A DNA stretch of 64,000 bases from Ectothiorhodospira marina (GCF_900109495.1 NZ_FOAA01000003.1:140572-204571); one strand, 5' to 3'; numbered from the stretch's first letter, positions 1-9,723 are shown. Made by a program: numbers and translations. Notes: a model not told the origin generated them from the letters alone.

Positions 1-419
1 GGGTGATGCACCTGTATGACCAGCGCTGGGATGATCTGATGGGCATGATGCCGGTGAAGTTGTGCTTTCCCGCCATGCAGGGCGAGGAATGGCGCCTCAA
101 GACCGGCTCGGACCCCAAGAACATCCCTTGGTCGTATCACAATGGCGGCAACTGGCCCGCCCTGCTCTGGGCCTTCACGGCCGCAGCACTGCATGCCGGT
201 CGCGGCGATCTGGCCCTGCGGGCGCGGGAAGCGGCCACTCGACGCCTGGCCGCCAACGGCTGGCCCGAGTATTACGATGGTCGCAACGGTCGACTGATCG
301 GGCGTCGCGCCAATTACAACCAGACCTGGTCCGCCACCGCGCTGATCCTCACCCATAAGTTCATCGATGATCCGTCCACTCTGGACGTATTGAGTCTGAA
401 GGGATTTGAGAAGGCATGA
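1..419 (+). CDS. Alkaline/neutral invertase (GH100), C-terminal part
   Basis: Partial gene; its 5' end lies before the window. The visible ~138 residues match the C-terminal part of glycoside hydrolase family 100 alkaline/neutral invertases, which hydrolyse sucrose to glucose and fructose in the cytoplasm. The diagnostic stretch is GSDPKNIPWSYHNGGNWP, followed by the conserved WPEYYDGRNGRLIGRRA and QTW segments. The stop overlaps the start of the next gene (ATGA), so the two are translationally coupled. The downstream partner makes sucrose, so one operon holds both synthesis and breakdown. GH100 enzymes are best known from plants and cyanobacteria. The identity is clear; the length and N-terminus cannot be judged here. 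Confidence 0.9.
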   Translation, partial: VMHLYDQRWDDLMGMMPVKLCFPAMQGEEWRLKTGSDPKNIPWSYHNGGNWPALLWAFTAAALHAGRGDLALRAREAATRRLAANGWPEYYDGRNGRLIGRRANYNQTWSATALILTHKFIDDPSTLDVLSLKGFEKA

Positions 420-2587
420 AAAAGACCCAAAGCAAGGCAACCCGAGGCGAGGGGTTGTATATCGTTCTGGTGAGCGTCCATGGTCTGGTGCGTGGCGAGA
501 ACCTGGAGTTGGGCCGCGACGCGGATACCGGCGGCCAGATCAAGTACGTGGTGGAACTGGCCCGGGCCCTGGGCGGGCACCCGGAGGTGGGCCGGGTGGA
601 TCTGCTCACCCGCCGGGTGGAGGACAGTCGGGTGTCGGATGATTACGCCCAACCGGAGGAGGATCTGGGCGAAGGGGTACGCATCATCCGCCTGGACTGT
701 GGCCCGCGGCGCTACCTGCGTAAGGAGAAGCTCTGGCCCTATCTGGACTGCTTTGCCGACAACGCCATCAAGCACATCCGCAGCGTCGGTCTGATGCCGG
801 ATGTGGTGCACGGCCACTACGCCGATGCCGGCCATGTGGCGGTACGGGTGGCCAATCTGATGGGCGTGCCCCTGGTGCAGACCGGGCACTCCCTGGGCCG
901 GGTCAAGCGCGACCGCCTGCTGGCCAAGGGGGCCTCGGAAAAGGAAGTCGAATCCCGTTACAGCATCAGCCGCCGCATTGAAGCCGAAGAGGAGGTACTG
1001 GGCAACGCCTACATGGTGATCGCCAGCACCCAGCAGGAAGTGGAAGAGCAGTATGCCTCCTATGATCACTATCAGCCGGAACGCATGGTGGTGATCCCCC
1101 CGGGCACTGACCTGCGTCGGTTTCACCCCCCCAAGGCCCGCTCACCGCGCCCCCCTATCTACAAGACCCTCGCCCGGTTCCTGAGCAAGCCGGACAAGCC
1201 CATGGTCATGGCGTTGTCGCGACCCGATGAGCGCAAGAACATCCCCACCCTGATCAAGGCCTTCGCCGAGCACCCGGCGCTTCGGGAGTTGGCCAACCTG
1301 GTGATCGTTGCCGGCAACCGTGACGCCATCCGCACCCTGGACCGGGGCGCCCGGGACGTACTCACCGAGGTGCTGATGCTCATCGACGATCACGACCTCT
1401 ACGGCTCCGTGGCCTATCCCAAGCAGCACAGCGCCGATGATGTGCCGGACCTGTACCGACTGGTCACCCGCACCCGGGGCGTGTTCGTCAATCCGGCACT
1501 GACCGAGCCCTTCGGTCTGACCCTGATCGAGGCCTCCGCCAGCGGCGCACCGTTCGTGGCCACTGACGATGGCGGCCCCCGGGACATCCTGCGCTACTGC
1601 CAGAACGGGGTCCTGGTGGACCCCCTGGACGTGGAGGGCATGGGCAAGGCCATCTTCAAGATCCTCAGCGATGCCGATCACTGGAAGAAGCTCTCGGAAC
1701 GGGGGCTCAAGGGGGTGCGCAAGCACTACGCCTGGGAGGGTCATGCCCAGAACTACGTCAGGCGCATCAAGGGCCTGCGCCGCGAGGCCAGCCGCAGCCG
1801 TCGGGGTCAGCAGCGCCTGTCCGGCAAGCTGGCCAAGGCCGACCGGGCCCTGATCTCGGACATCGACAATACCCTGCTGGGGGACAAGGGCGGCCTGCGC
1901 ACCATGCTGCAGCGGCTCAGAGAGGAGGGTCGGGATGTGGCCTTCGGTATCGCCACCGGCCGGCGCCTGGACTCTGCCATCGAGATCCTCAAGGAATGGG
2001 GCGTGCCCACGCCGGACGTGATGATCACCTCGGTGGGTTCGGAGATCCACTACGGCCCCGAGATGACCAAGGACGACGGCTGGGCCCGGCACATCGATTA
2101 TCGCTGGCAGCCGGACGCACTGCGCGAGGCCCTGCTGGAACTGCCGGGCATCACCCTGCAGCCCAAGGTGGACCAGCGCCGCCACAAGATCAGCTTCTTC
2201 GTGGACCCCAGCCTGTCCCCCTCCATGAAGGAGATCGAGCGTCTGCTACACCAGAAGGATCTGCACGCCAACATCATCTATTCCCACGACCATTACCTGG
2301 ACCTGTTGCCATCGCGGGCCTCCAAGGGGTTCGCGGTACGTTATTTCGCCGACAAGTGGGGCATCCCCCTGGAGCGGGTGCTGGTGGCCGGGGATTCGGG
2401 CAACGACGAGGACATGCTCCGCGGCAGCACCCTGGGGGTGGTGGTGGGCAATCACCAGCAGGAGCTGGAGCGGCTGTATGGATTCAAGCGGGTGTACTTT
2501 GCCGATGCCACTCATGCGGGAGGGATCGCCGAGGCCTTTGATCACTATCAGTTCTTCGGTGACTGCGGGGTGCCCGAAGGGGATTGA
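416..2587 (+). CDS. sps: Sucrose-phosphate synthase fused to sucrose-phosphatase (HAD)
   Basis: A 723-residue two-domain enzyme. Residues ~12-465 form a GT-B glycosyltransferase that joins UDP-glucose and fructose-6-phosphate; the E-x7-E motif TEPFGLTLIE is near 362-371 and the HSLGRVKRDRL motif near 160. Residues ~475-720 are a HAD-IIB phosphatase, with the nucleophile motif DIDNT at 482-486 and the acidic GDSGNDEDM motif near 660, which would remove phosphate from sucrose-6-phosphate. The start ATG overlaps the stop of the upstream invertase. In halophilic proteobacteria this pathway supplies sucrose as a compatible solute; regulation by salt is inferred only. No frameshift is seen between the domains. 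Confidence 0.93.
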   Translation: MKKTQSKATRGEGLYIVLVSVHGLVRGENLELGRDADTGGQIKYVVELARALGGHPEVGRVDLLTRRVEDSRVSDDYAQPEEDLGEGVRIIRLDCGPRRYLRKEKLWPYLDCFADNAIKHIRSVGLMPDVVHGHYADAGHVAVRVANLMGVPLVQTGHSLGRVKRDRLLAKGASEKEVESRYSISRRIEAEEEVLGNAYMVIASTQQEVEEQYASYDHYQPERMVVIPPGTDLRRFHPPKARSPRPPIYKTLARFLSKPDKPMVMALSRPDERKNIPTLIKAFAEHPALRELANLVIVAGNRDAIRTLDRGARDVLTEVLMLIDDHDLYGSVAYPKQHSADDVPDLYRLVTRTRGVFVNPALTEPFGLTLIEASASGAPFVATDDGGPRDILRYCQNGVLVDPLDVEGMGKAIFKILSDADHWKKLSERGLKGVRKHYAWEGHAQNYVRRIKGLRREASRSRRGQQRLSGKLAKADRALISDIDNTLLGDKGGLRTMLQRLREEGRDVAFGIATGRRLDSAIEILKEWGVPTPDVMITSVGSEIHYGPEMTKDDGWARHIDYRWQPDALREALLELPGITLQPKVDQRRHKISFFVDPSLSPSMKEIERLLHQKDLHANIIYSHDHYLDLLPSRASKGFAVRYFADKWGIPLERVLVAGDSGNDEDMLRGSTLGVVVGNHQQELERLYGFKRVYFADATHAGGIAEAFDHYQFFGDCGVPEGD

Positions 2588-2805
2588 GCCCCCTTTGTAT
2601 CCCCTGCCCCCTGTGGGAGCTCTGTGGAGCCCCCCCCTGTGGGAGCTCTGTGGAGCCCCCCCCCCTGTGGGAGCTGTGGAAGCCCCCCTGTGGGAGCTGG
2701 CCTGCCAGCGAATCGCCGCTGAAGGCGGCGCGGCTCCGGTCCCATTCGCGGGCGAGGCCCGCTCCCACAAGGGCCCACTCCCACAAGGGTTCCTGTCCGC
2801 GGGGA
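2588..2805. repeat. REP-like array of CTGTGGGAGC units
   Basis: Intergenic stretch between two convergent genes. CTGTGGGAGC occurs in direct orientation at 2611, 2637, 2665 and 2688, separated by runs of C. Two inverted copies (GCTCCCACAAGG, ACTCCCACAAGG) follow near 2760-2792. The block around 2688-2770 forms a hairpin that resembles the Pseudomonas-type REP core. It probably also acts as a bidirectional transcript end; that is inference. Confidence 0.75.
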
Positions 2806-4704
2806 TCAGTCGGCCTGCTCCAGGGCCTCGCAAGCTTCCATCCACTGGGCCTCCACATCCTCCAACTCCCGGTTGACCTGGGCCTGACGCCCCAGCAGCT
2901 CCTGGAGTCGGGCCTTTCCGTCGGCCTCGTACAGGCTGGGGTCGGCCAGTTCCGCCTCCAGTGAGGTGCGTTCCTCCTCCAGACGGGCATGGGCCTTTTC
3001 CAGCTTGGCCACCTTGTCCCTGAGGGGCTTTTGCCGGCGCCGCTGCTCCGCCTCGTCCCGGCGCCGGGCCTTGCGGGAAGCAGCGCTTTGCTCCCCCAGG
3101 TCCCGGTTGACGTCGCGGGCCGCATCGGCGGCCTTCTCCCGGGCCGCCAGCCAGGCCCGATAGTCCTCCAGATCACCATCGAATTCCACCGCCTGCCCGT
3201 CGGCCACCAGCAGCAGCTCATCGCAGACACTGCGCAGCATGTGACGGTCATGGGACACCAGCACCAGCGCCCCCTCGAATCCCTGCAGGGCCTGCTCCAG
3301 GGCATAGCGCATGTCCATGTCCAGGTGGTTGGTGGGTTCGTCCAGCAGCAATAGATTCGGGCGCTGATACACCAGCAGACCCAGCACCAGCCGGGCCTTT
3401 TCCCCACCGGAGAATGGCCCCACCGGGTCCAGGGCCTGATCGCCATGGAAACCAAAGCCCCCCAGAAAATCCCGTAACTCCTGTTCCCGGGCCTTCTCAT
3501 CCAGGCGCTGCAGATGCAGCAGCGGACTGGCTTGGCTGTCCAGTTGCTCCAGCTGGTGCTGGGCAAAATAGCCCACCTTGAGGTCCGGTGACGGCTCCCG
3601 GTCACCGGCCAGCGGCATCAAGGTCCCGGCCATGAGCCGGATCAGGGTGGACTTGCCGGCCCCATTGGGACCCAGCAGACCCAGACGCTCTCCAGGGTGC
3701 AGGGACAGTTCCACCCCTTGCAGCACGGCCGGGTCCCCGTAACCGGCGCAGGCCCCATCCAGCTTGAGCAGGGGGTCCGGCAAGCGCTGCGGGGCACGGA
3801 AGCTGAAACGAAAGGGGGAATCCGCGTGGGCCGGCGCCACCCGGGTCATGCGCTCCAGGGCCTTGAGACGGCTCTGGGCCTGTCGGGCCTTGGTGGCCTT
3901 GGCCCTGAAGCGCTCCACGAAGCGCTCCATGTGGGCGATCTCCCGCTGCTGACGCTCGTGCTGGGCCTGCTGCAGGGCCAGGGTCTCGGCGCGGACCTGC
4001 TCAAAGGCGGAGTAGTTGCCGGTATACAGGGTCATGCCGCCCCGCTCGATATGGGCCACGTGGGTCACCACCCGGTCAAGGAAGTCCCGATCGTGAGAAA
4101 TGAGCAGCAAGGTCCCCGGATACCCCCCCAGCCACTGCTCCAGCCAGAGCACCGCTTCCAGGTCCAGATGGTTGGTGGGCTCATCCAGCAGCAGTAGGTC
4201 GGAGCGGCACATCAAGGCCTTGGCCAGGTTCAGGCGCATGCGCCAGCCACCGGAGAACGACGCCATGGGCGCCACCTCCTGGCCCGGTTTGAAGCCCAGG
4301 CCATGCAGCAACCGCCCGGCCCGGCTCTCGGCGGTCCAGGCATCGATGGCATCCAGTCGGGCATGCAACTCACCCAGGTCACTGTCGTTCCGGGCCGCCT
4401 CGGCCTCGGCCACGGCCGCCTGCAAGCGACGCAGTTCTTCATCCCCATCCATGACATAGTCCAGGGCGGAGCGCTCGCTGGCCTCCACCTCCTGGGCCAC
4501 ATGGGCGATCACCCAATCCGACGGCAGGGAACACTCACCCTGGTCGGCCCCCAGTTCCCCCTGCAACAGGGCGAACAGGCTGGACTTGCCGGTGCCATTG
4601 GCGCCGGTGAGGCCCACCCGCCAGCCGGGATGGATGGTGAGATCGGCATCCTCGAAGAGGACCTTGGTGCCGCGGCGCAGGGTGAGGTGATCGAATCGGA
4701 GCAT
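2806..4704 (-). CDS. yheS: ABC-F family ATPase, YheS-like
   Basis: A soluble protein of 632 residues with two ABC ATPase domains and no membrane segments, close to E. coli YheS (637). The first Walker A is GANGTGKSS (near 35) with signature SGGWRMRLNLAKAL; the second is GPNGAGKST with signature SGGEKARLVLGLL. Both have LLLDEPTNHLD Walker B motifs. A charged, probably coiled-coil C-terminal tail follows. ABC-F proteins act on the ribosome. I chose the ATG at 4704 (MLRFDHLTLRRG) because the longer reading adds an N-terminus unlike the family. It is convergent with the sucrose gene and divergent from the diguanylate cyclase. Confidence 0.93.
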   Translation of the reverse strand: MLRFDHLTLRRGTKVLFEDADLTIHPGWRVGLTGANGTGKSSLFALLQGELGADQGECSLPSDWVIAHVAQEVEASERSALDYVMDGDEELRRLQAAVAEAEAARNDSDLGELHARLDAIDAWTAESRAGRLLHGLGFKPGQEVAPMASFSGGWRMRLNLAKALMCRSDLLLLDEPTNHLDLEAVLWLEQWLGGYPGTLLLISHDRDFLDRVVTHVAHIERGGMTLYTGNYSAFEQVRAETLALQQAQHERQQREIAHMERFVERFRAKATKARQAQSRLKALERMTRVAPAHADSPFRFSFRAPQRLPDPLLKLDGACAGYGDPAVLQGVELSLHPGERLGLLGPNGAGKSTLIRLMAGTLMPLAGDREPSPDLKVGYFAQHQLEQLDSQASPLLHLQRLDEKAREQELRDFLGGFGFHGDQALDPVGPFSGGEKARLVLGLLVYQRPNLLLLDEPTNHLDMDMRYALEQALQGFEGALVLVSHDRHMLRSVCDELLLVADGQAVEFDGDLEDYRAWLAAREKAADAARDVNRDLGEQSAASRKARRRDEAEQRRRQKPLRDKVAKLEKAHARLEEERTSLEAELADPSLYEADGKARLQELLGRQAQVNRELEDVEAQWMEACEALEQAD

Positions 4705-4836
4705 GGTGGCGGAGTTTATCAGTCCGGATCGCTCACAGGCATCACGGGATTCTGACGTCCAGCGGCAAAACCCTGCAGCCCGGGACGCCGGATTTCCGGC
4801 ACCGCCGAAGAAAGAACATGCACTTCTTTGTTTCAA

Positions 4837-5847
4837 ATGAAGTTATTATCATGGCACAAAAATCGCATCAGACAGGGCAAACTCAGCCGAGACCCTGTCA
4901 TGCGACATGTCATACGCCCCATGCTGGAACAGGCCAACAATGGCGACAACACCCTGATGGCGGGCCCCCAACTACTCCAGGGCGGCCTGGCACAATCCGA
5001 GCGTCACGCCCCCAGCGTACCGGCCATCACCCCGGCCATGATGCTGCATCGGCTGCAGACCACCCTGGATCTGGAAGAGTTGCTGGAGATCTTCGCCAAT
5101 GCAGTCGCCGGCATGGTGCCCCACGACGGGCTGACCTTCGACCAGCCGGACATGGGCATCCACATCAGTCGCGGTCGCCTGTCCCGGCATGTATGCAGCT
5201 ACAACCTCATGGTGGAGCGCACGGAGATCGGCCAGATCCGGTTGCTGCGGGGGCGCAAGTTCAAGGAGAGCGAACTCATCGCGCTGGAAGAGGCCCTGAG
5301 CGCCCTTACCTACCCTCTGCGCAATGCCCTGCTCTATCACCAGGCCCTCACCTCGGCCCAGACCGATCCGCTCACCGGCCTACTGAACCGGATATCCATG
5401 ACCCGCATGGTGGACCGGGAGCTGGCCATGGCCGCCCGTTCCGGGCGACAGGTATGCATGCTGGTGGTGGATGTGGATCTATTCAAGCGGGTGAACGATA
5501 CCCATGGCCATCAGGCCGGTGATCACGTGCTGGTGGCGGTGGCGGAACGGCTGAGTGCCCTTACCCGCAAGAGTGACATGGTATTCCGTTACGGTGGCGA
5601 GGAATTCGTGATCGTGCTGAGCGAGACCGACGCCGAGTCGGCCGCCACGGCGGCGGGGCGCGTGCAGGAGGTGATACGCAGCGCCCCCCTGACGCTGGAT
5701 GCAGGCGAGCAGATCTGGATCACCGCAAGCATCGGTGTGGCCCTGCAGCACCCTGACGACAGCCCGGCCAGTCTGTTCAAGCGGGCCGATCAGGCCATGT
5801 ATCGCGCCAAGCATGGCGGTCGCGACCGGATCGAATGGGCGGATTGA
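4837..5847 (+). CDS. Diguanylate cyclase (GGDEF) with N-terminal sensor region
   Basis: About 336 residues. The C-terminal GGDEF domain (~175-335) has the active-site motif GGEEF, so it should make cyclic di-GMP. An RxxD inhibitory I-site (RKSD) sits five residues before it, so product inhibition is likely. The N-terminal ~150 residues contain no membrane segment and look like a cytoplasmic GAF-like sensor; the ligand is unknown. I use the ATG at 4837; a TTG nine bases upstream and an ATG at 4900 are possible. The gene ends 14 bases before the convergent TraB-family gene. Confidence 0.9.
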   Translation: MKLLSWHKNRIRQGKLSRDPVMRHVIRPMLEQANNGDNTLMAGPQLLQGGLAQSERHAPSVPAITPAMMLHRLQTTLDLEELLEIFANAVAGMVPHDGLTFDQPDMGIHISRGRLSRHVCSYNLMVERTEIGQIRLLRGRKFKESELIALEEALSALTYPLRNALLYHQALTSAQTDPLTGLLNRISMTRMVDRELAMAARSGRQVCMLVVDVDLFKRVNDTHGHQAGDHVLVAVAERLSALTRKSDMVFRYGGEEFVIVLSETDAESAATAAGRVQEVIRSAPLTLDAGEQIWITASIGVALQHPDDSPASLFKRADQAMYRAKHGGRDRIEWAD

Positions 5848-5861
5848 GGCCCTCGTTGGAC

Positions 5862-7076
5862 TCACCCCCCCAGCAGGCGCTCAGCAATCCGGAACCCCGC
5901 CGCATAGGTGCCGATGGCCGAGCCCAGGGTGGTCAGGATGAACACCAGCAGCACCCGGGAGACCCGGTTCTGCCACCACCCTCTGAAACGAGCGGTATCC
6001 TGGCGCAGGCGGGAAAAATCTCCCACCGTGGGCTTACGCAGCCAGGTTTCCATAGCAGCAGCCACGAAGCCCACCCCGATGGTTGGATTGAGTGACGTCA
6101 AGGGCGCCGCCAGCGCCGCAGTGACCACCGTCAAGGGATGGGCCGAGGCAAGGATGGCCCCCAATCCGGCCAGTCCGCCGTTGATCAGCACCCAGTCGGC
6201 CACCAGCTGCCAGCCCAGATCCGGGTTGCGGGTAAAGCCGATGACAAAGCCGGTGACGATCAGCGCCACGATCAGCCACGGGATCAACCTGGGCCAGCGG
6301 GCCGGCGGAGGCTCCCTGTCCAGTCTCTCGACCACCTCGTCGGGAGATTGCCCCCCCTGCTCCCCAAGGGCCTCACGAATGCCGGACAGATGCCCGGCGC
6401 CCACCACCGCCAGGATGTGCCGATAGTCCTTGTTGGCGGCTTCCTGTCGCAGACGGGCAGCCATGTAGTGGTCGCGCTCCTGGATCAGCGGCTCGTACAG
6501 GGCCCGGGATTCCTCAGCAAACTGGTTGAAGGTGGATTCGAGCATGTCGCCGCTCTTGAGGCGTTCGATCTCCGCCTCGGTGACCTGCTCACGGCTCATG
6601 ACGCTGGCCATCAGCCCGCCGAACAGATTCATGCGCCGCCACCAGGGCACGTTGCGATAGCAGCGCTTCAGGGTGGTGCCCACCTCCCGGTCGATGAGCA
6701 GCACCGGCAGATGGGCATGACGGGCCCCGTTGATGGCGGCACGCATCTCGGCCCCGGGCTCGATGCCGAACTGCTCCGCCAGGCGCTGCTGGTAGGCGCC
6801 CAGGGCCAGGCTGGCCGTGACCATGGGCACCTTGCCCTGACGCAGCACCTGGAACAGATTCATGCGGGACAGGTCATCGGGCCGAACAATGGCATTATGC
6901 CGACTGGGACAGAGCTCCACGGCCACGGCATCGTAATCGCCGCTACGCAGCAACTCGCTCACCGTATCAGCGGATATCTGGGAGACATGGGCCGTGCCCA
7001 GCACGGTGATGCGGGTGCCGTCCAGTTCAGTGTGAAAACGGGGGTCTTCCGAATGCGGGGTCTGCTGAGAGTCCAT
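5862..7076 (-). CDS. TraB/PrgY family membrane protein
   Basis: 404 residues. The N-terminal two thirds match the TraB domain (TIKI superfamily), with the GTAHVS motif near residue 28 and the later conserved VVGAGHLSGI segment. The C-terminal ~140 residues hold several hydrophobic helices (LIPWLIVALIVTGFVIGF, then glycine/alanine-rich segments and VLLVFILTTLGSAIG). Relatives include enterococcal pheromone-shutdown proteins and proteins proposed to be metal-dependent proteases. The biochemical role in proteobacteria is not settled, so I give only the family. The start ATG at 7076 opens the conserved region at a plausible distance. Confidence 0.85.
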   Translation of the reverse strand: MDSQQTPHSEDPRFHTELDGTRITVLGTAHVSQISADTVSELLRSGDYDAVAVELCPSRHNAIVRPDDLSRMNLFQVLRQGKVPMVTASLALGAYQQRLAEQFGIEPGAEMRAAINGARHAHLPVLLIDREVGTTLKRCYRNVPWWRRMNLFGGLMASVMSREQVTEAEIERLKSGDMLESTFNQFAEESRALYEPLIQERDHYMAARLRQEAANKDYRHILAVVGAGHLSGIREALGEQGGQSPDEVVERLDREPPPARWPRLIPWLIVALIVTGFVIGFTRNPDLGWQLVADWVLINGGLAGLGAILASAHPLTVVTAALAAPLTSLNPTIGVGFVAAAMETWLRKPTVGDFSRLRQDTARFRGWWQNRVSRVLLVFILTTLGSAIGTYAAGFRIAERLLGG

Positions 7077-7147
7077 GGGGTGTCCAGAGGGGTACGGCGG
7101 TTCTGATGAAAGATCGCAACCTTAGCAGGCGCGGGGGGCCCTGTCTG

Positions 7148-8290
7148 CTATTGCGCCTCGGCGGCCGGCTCTCCCACATCCAGGATGGGCTGGGGCACGG
7201 GCACCGTCACTGGCGGCGTCTCCCCTTCCAGCCCCCGCAGGGACTCCAGCACCCGCTCTGCACGCTGCACATGGGCCTGGAGCTCGACATGGTTGGGGCG
7301 CAGATCCAGAAGTTCGCGCCAGGTCTCCACCGCCCGCTCGATGTCTCCGTCCAGGTACTGACGCCGCCCCTCCTCCAGGCCCAGGGTGATGCGGGTATCG
7401 ATGGCCTGATCCAGTTCCCGCTGCAGGCGCGGCAGGGAGTCATCCCGCGGGCGCGTGCGCTCAAGCCCCTTGAGGTGTCGGCTGGCGGCAGTCAGGTCGC
7501 CCGACTGCATGGCCTCGTGGTAGCGGTCGAACAATTCCCGGGAGCGGGCCTCCCAGGCTGCCTGACGGCGGGCATGATCGGCCTGGCGCTGGGTCGCCAG
7601 GATGTCCGCCCTCGCCTGCTGAGCCGCGTGGAGCATCTCCAGGGTATCATCCGCCGGCCTCAGGGCCTGAGACAGGCTCAAGGCATCCACGGCCAGACGC
7701 AACTCCTCGGCCGCCAGGGCCAGTCGGCCCAGTGTCTGCAGGTCATCGGCCACCTCCCGGGATTCCTCGCGGATGCGCTCCAGTTCCCGTGCGGCAGCCA
7801 CATCCGCGGGATCCACCCGGATCAATTCCGCGTAAATGGGGCGCAAGGCGGCCAGAGAACGTCCACGGGCCATGAGCAAGCGCACCTGCAGGTCGGTCAG
7901 GCGACCCTCATGCTGGGCCCTGGCCGTGTCCCGCGCGGCCCGCAGGGCGGCACTGTCCGGCAGCATGGCCAGCCCCCGGTCATAGGACGCCAGGGCGTCC
8001 AGCCACTGCTCACGCCGCAGTTGAGCCGCCGCCTGCATCAGGATCGCCTGCTCCAGGTGCCGGGTCATCCGCGCCAGCCACGCTTCCCGGGATATCATTC
8101 GCGCGGTGCGATCCTCCTGGGGCAACTGTGCCAGAAGGGTCTGGGCACGCTGGTATTCATGGGCGTTAAAGGCTGCATCCACCTTTTCGGTCAGCGTCGT
8201 GGTTTCCACCTCCAGGGTGGCACACCCGACCAGCAGCATCAGCAGGCCCACCGGCATCAGGGCAGCCCAGGGTGGCGCCTCATGCCTCAT
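7148..8290 (-). CDS. Putative lipoprotein with TPR-like helical repeats
   Basis: 380 residues starting with a lipoprotein signal peptide ending in the lipobox LLVGC, so it is probably membrane-anchored on the periplasmic side. The rest is almost entirely alpha-helical, rich in Ala, Arg, Leu and Glu with degenerate tetratricopeptide-like repeats (for example YLDGDIERAVETWRELLDL near the C-terminus). The start is fixed by an ATGA overlap with the end of the adenylate cyclase gene, so the two are co-translated. It could be a periplasmic partner of that cyclase; no catalytic motif is visible. Confidence 0.7.
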   Translation of the reverse strand: MRHEAPPWAALMPVGLLMLLVGCATLEVETTTLTEKVDAAFNAHEYQRAQTLLAQLPQEDRTARMISREAWLARMTRHLEQAILMQAAAQLRREQWLDALASYDRGLAMLPDSAALRAARDTARAQHEGRLTDLQVRLLMARGRSLAALRPIYAELIRVDPADVAAARELERIREESREVADDLQTLGRLALAAEELRLAVDALSLSQALRPADDTLEMLHAAQQARADILATQRQADHARRQAAWEARSRELFDRYHEAMQSGDLTAASRHLKGLERTRPRDDSLPRLQRELDQAIDTRITLGLEEGRRQYLDGDIERAVETWRELLDLRPNHVELQAHVQRAERVLESLRGLEGETPPVTVPVPQPILDVGEPAAEAQ

Positions 8291-9723
8291 GTGATCCGCT
8301 CCCGGCACAGCAGCCGTTCGATCTGCCGTTCCATCGCCTCCTGGTACAGGTCGCTCAGATCATGTACCTGGCAGGTGGCCACGGGCTGGGACTTGCCGCG
8401 GATGGCAATGGAACGATAGGGCTGGCCGCGTACCCGCCAGCGGATATCCGGGTCATCGAACAGTGCCTGATGGATCAGTACCTGGCCGGGCTCCGCGGCG
8501 GTCATCAGGCGCGAGGCCAGGTTTACCGCATCCCCCACCACCGTATATTGCATGCGGTCCTCTGCCCCCATGTTGCCCGCCATCATGGGGCCGCTATTGA
8601 TCCCCACCCGGAAACGGACGGCCTCCTGGCCACCCTCCTCGCGCACCCGGTTGAGCCGGGACACCAGATGCTGCAGCATGACGCCACTGGCAATGGCATG
8701 GAAGCGGTGGTCCGGATCCTCGTCGGTCACGCCAAAGACCACCATCACGCCATCTCCCATGAACTTGTCGATGCTGCCTTGATGCTGCCGGGCAATATGG
8801 CTGATGTGGGTGAAGTATTCGTTGAGCAGCCGCGCCACCTGATCCGGATCCATGGTCTCGGACAGCCGGGTGAACCCGGCGATGTCGGCAAACATGACCG
8901 AGGCCTCCACCTGGCGCCCGCCCAGGCTCACCCGGTCCAGATTGCTCATGATCTCCCGGGCCACGCCCGCCGACACGTAACGACTCAGGGCCCCCTCCAC
9001 CTGGGATTTTTCCAGCAACCCCTGAGCCATGCGATTGAAGGCCGACATCAGGTGGCCAATCTCATCCCGGCGCCCGTCCGGCAGGCGATAGCGGTAATCA
9101 CCATCACCGATGGCGCGGGTGGCCTCCACCAGGCGATGCACCGGGCGAGACAGACGCTGCCCCATGATGAAGGCTGCGGCGCCACCCAGCACACTCATGA
9201 ACACGGTGGTGAGGATGATGGCCTGGGTCGTGGTGCGGGTACCGATCTGCTGGGCTGAACGGCTCAGGGTCACCATGGCGGACCCCAGGGTGATGTCCTG
9301 AAAACGGATCTCGCCGCGGTAGGCGGTGGCCTCGGTGTCGGAGAAGGACCCCTTTTGGTCCTTCTCCGCTTCGGGGATCATGCCGGAATGGGCCAGCCGT
9401 TCGCCGTCCCGGTCGAAGACGGCAGCGCCCAGCACGGCCTCGCTGCCGGCCAGGTTGGTGATGAGGGCGTTGAGGGCCAGGCTGTCGTCGGCAAGCACCA
9501 GTTCCTTGGAGGACTCTGCCAGTTGCATCACCATGGCCTGACCGAAATCGTCCATCTGACTGCGCAGCAGGGCACTTTGCTGATTGAGGATCACCACGCC
9601 CACCAGGGCCATGCAGGTGACGATCAGCGCGCAGATGGTCAGACCAAGCTTGAAGGCGACGGGCACATGATCGGGCAGGAATGCGGCCCATCCGCTCCGC
9701 AGCCTGTCGAGCAGGGATGCCAT
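8287..9723 (-). CDS. Membrane-bound class III adenylate/guanylate cyclase with HAMP
   Basis: About 478 residues. Order: short cytoplasmic start, membrane helix (~20-42), periplasmic sensor region (~45-160), second membrane helix, HAMP domain (GQRLSRPVHRLVEATRAIGDGDY), then a class III cyclase domain. Catalytic features are visible: metal-binding FADIAGFT, DKFMGDGVMVVFG, and the transition-state motif VVGDAVNLASRL. It should make cAMP (or cGMP; not decidable by eye) in response to a periplasmic signal. The start at ATG 9723 gives a normal membrane topology, with AGCGAGG upstream as ribosome-binding site. It overlaps the downstream lipoprotein gene by 4 bases. Confidence 0.92.
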   Translation of the reverse strand: MASLLDRLRSGWAAFLPDHVPVAFKLGLTICALIVTCMALVGVVILNQQSALLRSQMDDFGQAMVMQLAESSKELVLADDSLALNALITNLAGSEAVLGAAVFDRDGERLAHSGMIPEAEKDQKGSFSDTEATAYRGEIRFQDITLGSAMVTLSRSAQQIGTRTTTQAIILTTVFMSVLGGAAAFIMGQRLSRPVHRLVEATRAIGDGDYRYRLPDGRRDEIGHLMSAFNRMAQGLLEKSQVEGALSRYVSAGVAREIMSNLDRVSLGGRQVEASVMFADIAGFTRLSETMDPDQVARLLNEYFTHISHIARQHQGSIDKFMGDGVMVVFGVTDEDPDHRFHAIASGVMLQHLVSRLNRVREEGGQEAVRFRVGINSGPMMAGNMGAEDRMQYTVVGDAVNLASRLMTAAEPGQVLIHQALFDDPDIRWRVRGQPYRSIAIRGKSQPVATCQVHDLSDLYQEAMERQIERLLCRERIT

